Below the pieces are notes generated by a model. The model was given only the letters and a program-made list of their open reading frames with translations, made no database searches and had not been told where the DNA came from. From Bdellovibrio sp. (GTDB lineage: Bacteria; Bdellovibrionota; Bdellovibrionia; Bdellovibrionales; Bdellovibrionaceae), in contig PSRN01000089.1 of the NCBI GenBank assembly GCA_003176075.1, positions 1 through 7,331 on the forward strand: DNA of 7,331 nucleotides. Reading direction: 5' to 3'. The stretch's first letter is position 1. Each line of letters begins with the position of its first letter. Below, piece by piece: positions 4,319 to 7,331 of this stretch. The translations under genes were made by a program, and so were the position numbers.

Positions 4319-7243
4319 ACCGCGGCCGGCATCGATGCGGACTTTTTGGCCGGTCTTCAGTTTTTTCATCAGGCCGCCGCTGATCCCCACGATGGTCGGC
4401 AACCCCAATTCCCTGGCCACGACGGCCGAATGGGATAACAGGCTGCCGCGCTCGATCAACAGTGCTGAGCAGGAAGGATAGAGAGGCACCCAGCCCGGAT
4501 CGGTTTTTTCCGTGACCAGGATTTCGCCGTTCAGGCCTTCGGCGTCAGTCATGTTGTGGACGACTCTCACTGTGCCTTCGATGAGACCCGGGCAGCAGGG
4601 GATACCCACCAGGGTATTGGGATCCGTCGATGGGGGACGATCCCGCGCCAGCAGATCGGATTGCAGCAACACGTTCAGGTGCACCATAGAGGCCCCGGCC
4701 GGGCCATGAGTCACCAGACGTTCCGGGGGCGCCGGAGTCTTGCGGTATTCCTCGAATTCCAGCTTGCGCAAGGCAACGATTTCCTTCAGACGCAGACTGA
4801 CCGCCCGGCCCTCGAAGAAGGCAAAGATTTCCTCGACGGAAAGATAAAAAATATCCTGACCTTGCTCCAGCACGTCCAGCTGTTCCAGCTTCAGGCCCAT
4901 GGCGCGCACCAGATGCCGGACGGCACCGAAAATCATGGTGCGGGCAAAGCGCAAATTTTCCCGGTTCTTCACCGCCCGGCGGGTTTGCTTGACGATCCAA
5001 AAATAAACCAGCCTCTTGATCATTGCGGCGGCGCCCGCGCTGAAACCACCGGCTTGCGCGCTCAGCAGGCTGTTCACCTTTTGCTCGGCCCCGGCGCGGA
5101 TCAGGCGTTCGCGTTCTTCCATCTTTTGCACCGAGTAGGTTCGCATCTTGACGTAGCTTTGCACGGACTGGACAACAAAAGATGGCTCATCATGAAGGTC
5201 GGGTTCCTCGAGCTTGAGTTCGTTGATGCAACGAAAGCCGTATTGATCAAGGAAATCCTGAAAAAGAGGGTATAGCCAAGTCGGTGGTTTCGGCACCTCC
5301 GCAGACCCCGGCGGACTGCCGTTCCGCAGAGCCTGCCACACCTCCTTTGGCGCTCCGGCGACAAACCAATCGCGTTCATCCGCCGGGCCCTGATCGATGC
5401 GTTCGGCGATGCGCATCAGTGTTTTCGTTGGTTCGGTGCTCTTCAGTTCACCCTCGCCGCACAGGAGGTCGTTTTGCAAGGAAGCGTTGTCATCTCCTCC
5501 GCCCAGCCACTTTTCGGTCAGCGACTTGAGCAGGCCGAAGAAAATCATGCACAGATAATCGTTAATGATCGGTGCCTTCCAGTTGGCCAGGACTTCCCGC
5601 TCGACCGTCTGGTAGGTCTTCGCCAGCACATCAAAGGGCAGATGAGAGAGATCAAGATCGCGCAGTGTCTGGTAATGGCGCATGAATTCCAGGTCGAATT
5701 CAGCGATGATCGAATCAATCCGGATAAACCGGTAAACCGTCTTGGAAAACAACACCAGCTTTTGGGCAATGCTGTACCGGGGGGGATTTTTCGCGAACTC
5801 AAAGATCGCGCCCAATTCCGATGCCCAAGTCGGTGGCTTGACGAGCTCCGCCGCCCGAGGCGGCTCCGTCGTCACCTCCGCAGAAATCTTTTGTTTCACG
5901 CCCATCATGGTTTCCATGAAGGCTTTGTTGCTTGAGGAGCCAGGCAGCAGGAGCACCAGTTTGTACCAGTTGATCAGGTTGTAATAAACCCGGCCGCGGA
6001 TCAGACCGAGCATGTTCCGGAAGGTCTCCGTGTTGGCGGCCACCAGGGAGGCCGGAACGCCCATCACTTGGCAGAATTGCACATAAACCTGAAAGTACGC
6101 ATAGCTGGCGAATGAAAAAGTCAGCGGCGTGGTGACGCCACTGTAACTTTCAATGATATTCGAGTTATCCCACAAGATGGGTGAACCGCCGTTGACGTTG
6201 GCCTGGTAAAAGGCCGGTGGCGGCAGATTGGTGATGGGCCGGGTTTGCAGACAATAGAGCCGGCCGCCTGAAAATCCCCACTCGCAGTCCTGGGGTAATT
6301 CGAACTTGGCCTCCAGATCGGCGGCCAGCCTGGCCACCGCCACCACGCGGTCCCGGCTTAAGGACGGTGCCGCGCGCTTGTCATCGGTCAATCGGACCTT
6401 TTCAATCCCGCCGCAAGCGCGGGTGGAGTCGCCACCGGCGTTGGTGGTGGTGGTGGTCACTTTCTGACGGAAAAAATCCGACTTGTCGGCGATCTCCGCC
6501 TGAACGTCCCAATTCTGGCGGTTGACGGTGAAGTGATCGGCTTCAAGTTCACCGCTCACCAGGCCTTCGCCCAAGCCCCAGACTGAACTGACCAGAATCG
6601 ACTCGCGATCAAGGGGCTGGATGGGATTTCGCGAAAAAGCGACGCCCGCCGATTCCGCGTTAATCATCGCCTGAATGACGACGCCCATTTGAATACGATC
6701 AATGGTTAAACCCCGTTCGAGGCGGTAACTCAGCGCCCTCTCTGAATAGGCTGAAGCCCAGCAGCGGCGAAGTGATTCGAGCACCTGATCAATGCCGCTT
6801 TGGAACAAGAACGACGAGAACTGGCCGGCGAAGGAATTCCGCGCTGAGTCCTCTTCCAACCCGCTACTGCGAACCGCCACAAATGTGGCACCTCCGCTGC
6901 CCAAGTCGGTGCCGTTGGCACCTCCGCAGAGCTTGGAAAGTTGTGCCTCGATGGCCGCGCGCACGGGGGCGGGCACTGTGGCCGCCAGAAACATTTCCTC
7001 GACCTGCCTGGCGGCCTGTTTTGCCCAGGTCGGCGTCCTTGCCGCCGCCGCAGTCAGATCAGCGCCAATCCGCATTTTAAGGTTGTTTTCGCGCTGGAAT
7101 AATTCAAAAGCGTCTTGGGTCACACAAAACCAGTCCGGAACCGGAATCTGGTTTTGCGTGAGACGTGCCATATTGAATGCTTTGCCGCCGCCGAGTGCGC
7201 TGAACTCACTGAGGCGATCGGACGGCAGAAGAACCAATTTCAT
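4301..7243 (-). CDS. PEP-synthase/rifampin-phosphotransferase-like enzyme: ATP-grasp domain plus phosphohistidine swivel domain
   Basis: A 980-residue phosphotransferase. Residues 1-340 are a PPDK/PEP-synthase ATP-binding domain: GGGKAFNMARL with Lys21, VRSSGLEEDSARNSFAGQFS (124-143), VVIQAMINAESAGVAFSRNP (188-207), WGLGEGLVSGELEADHF (222-238) and EWGFSGGRLYCLQTRPIT (321-338). Residues about 881-980 are the swivelling domain, with the predicted phospho-accepting His938 in GSLLSHSAVVARELGLPTIVG. The PEP/pyruvate TIM barrel of true PEP synthase is absent. The architecture is ATP-grasp, middle substrate domain, His domain, as in rifampin phosphotransferases, but the 540-residue middle part (SNIIESYSGVTTPLTF, 361-376) looks different, so the acceptor is unknown. 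In that family ATP gives AMP and phosphate. The start is ATG 7243 with GGGAG seven bases upstream rather than TTG 7261. Four places in the protein (residues about 64-74, 105-120, 454-474, 646-657) are coded by 30-bp repeat units. It leads the acyltransferase operon. Confidence 0.9.
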   Translation of the reverse strand: MKLVLLPSDRLSEFSALGGGKAFNMARLTQNQIPVPDWFCVTQDAFELFQRENNLKMRIGADLTAAAARTPTWAKQAARQVEEMFLAATVPAPVRAAIEAQLSKLCGGANGTDLGSGGATFVAVRSSGLEEDSARNSFAGQFSSFLFQSGIDQVLESLRRCWASAYSERALSYRLERGLTIDRIQMGVVIQAMINAESAGVAFSRNPIQPLDRESILVSSVWGLGEGLVSGELEADHFTVNRQNWDVQAEIADKSDFFRQKVTTTTTNAGGDSTRACGGIEKVRLTDDKRAAPSLSRDRVVAVARLAADLEAKFELPQDCEWGFSGGRLYCLQTRPITNLPPPAFYQANVNGGSPILWDNSNIIESYSGVTTPLTFSFASYAYFQVYVQFCQVMGVPASLVAANTETFRNMLGLIRGRVYYNLINWYKLVLLLPGSSSNKAFMETMMGVKQKISAEVTTEPPRAAELVKPPTWASELGAIFEFAKNPPRYSIAQKLVLFSKTVYRFIRIDSIIAEFDLEFMRHYQTLRDLDLSHLPFDVLAKTYQTVEREVLANWKAPIINDYLCMIFFGLLKSLTEKWLGGGDDNASLQNDLLCGEGELKSTEPTKTLMRIAERIDQGPADERDWFVAGAPKEVWQALRNGSPPGSAEVPKPPTWLYPLFQDFLDQYGFRCINELKLEEPDLHDEPSFVVQSVQSYVKMRTYSVQKMEERERLIRAGAEQKVNSLLSAQAGGFSAGAAAMIKRLVYFWIVKQTRRAVKNRENLRFARTMIFGAVRHLVRAMGLKLEQLDVLEQGQDIFYLSVEEIFAFFEGRAVSLRLKEIVALRKLEFEEYRKTPAPPERLVTHGPAGASMVHLNVLLQSDLLARDRPPSTDPNTLVGIPCCPGLIEGTVRVVHNMTDAEGLNGEILVTEKTDPGWVPLYPSCSALLIERGSLLSHSAVVARELGLPTIVGISGGLMKKLKTGQKVRIDAGRGEVTIL
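5275..5304. repeat. 30-bp dispersed repeat unit inside the phosphotransferase gene
   Basis: Matches the unit at 3134-3163 at 27 of 30 positions (first base and two central bases differ). On the coding strand it gives SAEVPKPPTW (residues about 647-656) in a probable loop of the middle domain. A second CCGCAGA 25 bp further on (5324-5330) may be the trace of another decayed unit. Confidence 0.8.
5824..5883. repeat. Tandem dimer of the 30-bp repeat inside the phosphotransferase gene
   Basis: The block starts with CCCAAGTCGGTG and ends with CACCTCCGCAG like the single copies, but is exactly 60 bp. Split into 5824-5853 and 5854-5883, each half matches the single unit at about 23 of 30 positions. 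On the coding strand the halves give SAEVTTEPPR and AAELVKPPTW (residues 455-474). The joined inner ends form an extra stem, CCGCC-GCCCGA-GGCGG. Confidence 0.8.
6887..6929. repeat. 30-bp repeat unit with a partial second unit inside the phosphotransferase gene
   Basis: The full unit is 6900-6929, 27 of 30 identical to 3134-3163. GGCACCTCCGC at 6887-6897 recurs at 6917-6927, an exact 30-bp offset, so the locus is about 1.4 tandem units. GGTGCC-GTT-GGCACC (6908-6922) is a perfect stem. This copy is read in a different frame from the others and codes for GGANGTDLGSGGA, just before the ATP-grasp VRSSG motif. Confidence 0.8.
7024..7053. repeat. Degenerate 30-bp repeat unit near the start of the phosphotransferase gene
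   Basis: Aligns without gaps to the unit at 3134-3163 with about 23 of 30 matches, keeping the CCCA and CCGCAG ends. It is read in the same frame as 5275-5304 and 5824-5883 and gives AAAARTPTW (residues about 65-73), sharing the final PTW with those copies. Confidence 0.6.
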
Positions 7244-7331
7244 AAAAAAACTCCCAGCCAAATGTGAAGCGCTAGCGAAAGCGTTGCTGCAGCTTCCGCC
7301 ACCTTAAATCTCGCGGGAGCAAAAACAATGC
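7244..7331 (-). other. Possible 3' end of an upstream gene of the operon
   Basis: Two minus-strand frames are open from the window edge. One reads ALFLLPRDLRWRKLQQRFR and stops at TAG 7274-7272, leaving 28 bp before the phosphotransferase ATG. The other reads on to a TGA that overlaps that ATG as ATGA, a common sign of translational coupling. The stretch is too short to choose, and no promoter is evident here, which fits an operon that continues beyond the window. It may equally be non-coding leader. Confidence 0.3.
7251..7255 (-). promoter_or_regulatory. Ribosome binding site deciding the phosphotransferase start
   Basis: GGGAG on the minus strand lies seven bases before ATG 7243, across a run of seven T. 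This favours the ATG over the in-frame TTG at 7261, which has no such site. The next gene of the operon has GAGGA at the same seven-base distance. Confidence 0.75.

Noticed and set aside
3735..4481. Plus-strand open frame of 248 codons
   Set aside because: It lies antisense to the acyltransferase and phosphotransferase genes, both of which show clear family motifs; its translation shows no domain, and it starts without a ribosome binding site.
4556..5275. Plus-strand open frame of 239 codons
   Set aside because: It is antisense to the C-terminal half of the phosphotransferase, and its His/Gln-rich translation is a typical shadow of the opposite strand's codon use.
6430..6462. GGTGGTGGTGGTGGTGGT run as another copy of the dispersed repeat
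   Set aside because: It is a simple trinucleotide run coding for five or six threonines (residues about 263-268) and lacks both ends of the 30-bp unit.
1..7331. CRISPR array
   Set aside because: The 30-bp units are scattered inside genes or directly adjacent, without spacers of constant length.

Overview
The window reads as chromosomal DNA of a Gram-negative bacterium of moderate GC content. The evidence is a secreted right-handed beta-helix protein with a lipoprotein-like N-terminus, a small protein with a signal peptide, and Shine-Dalgarno-type ribosome binding sites. The odd lipobox (Phe-Asp-Asn-Cys) and the gene mix would fit a Bdellovibrio-like predatory or deltaproteobacterial lineage, but that is only an impression.

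Layout from left to right. Positions 1-1348 (minus) hold the N-terminal 449 codons of a putative surface lipoprotein: signal peptide, Gly/Ser linker made of 18-bp tandem repeats, then a pectate-lyase-like beta-helix that runs off the window. Positions 1549-2541 (minus) encode an XerC/D-type tyrosine recombinase with all catalytic residues, a Gly-rich insertion and no ATG start; a hairpin repeat sits against its 5' end. After a 291-bp gap with a candidate promoter, 2833-3192 (plus) encodes a small exported protein of unknown function. Its signal peptide is coded by three exact T8 tracts and its C-terminus by a dispersed repeat. It converges on a minus-strand operon: a 980-residue ATP-grasp plus phosphohistidine-domain phosphotransferase (4301-7243), followed by a two-lobed GNAT acyltransferase (3189-4244). 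The left 60 bases of minus-strand reading at the right edge may be the end of another upstream gene.

The two operon genes probably modify the same unknown small molecule or intermediate, one by ATP-dependent phosphoryl transfer and one by acyl transfer. A 71-bp array of five 14-bp repeats spans the stop of the first gene and the ribosome binding site of the second.

The most unusual signal is a dispersed 30-bp repeat with a hairpin core. It occurs once at the end of the small exported gene and several times inside the phosphotransferase gene, always without breaking the frame. One locus is a tandem dimer and another has a partial second unit, both with an exact 30-bp period, so the element adds ten codons per unit. 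This resembles in principle the palindromic elements of Rickettsia that insert into coding genes, but I cannot assign it to a named family.
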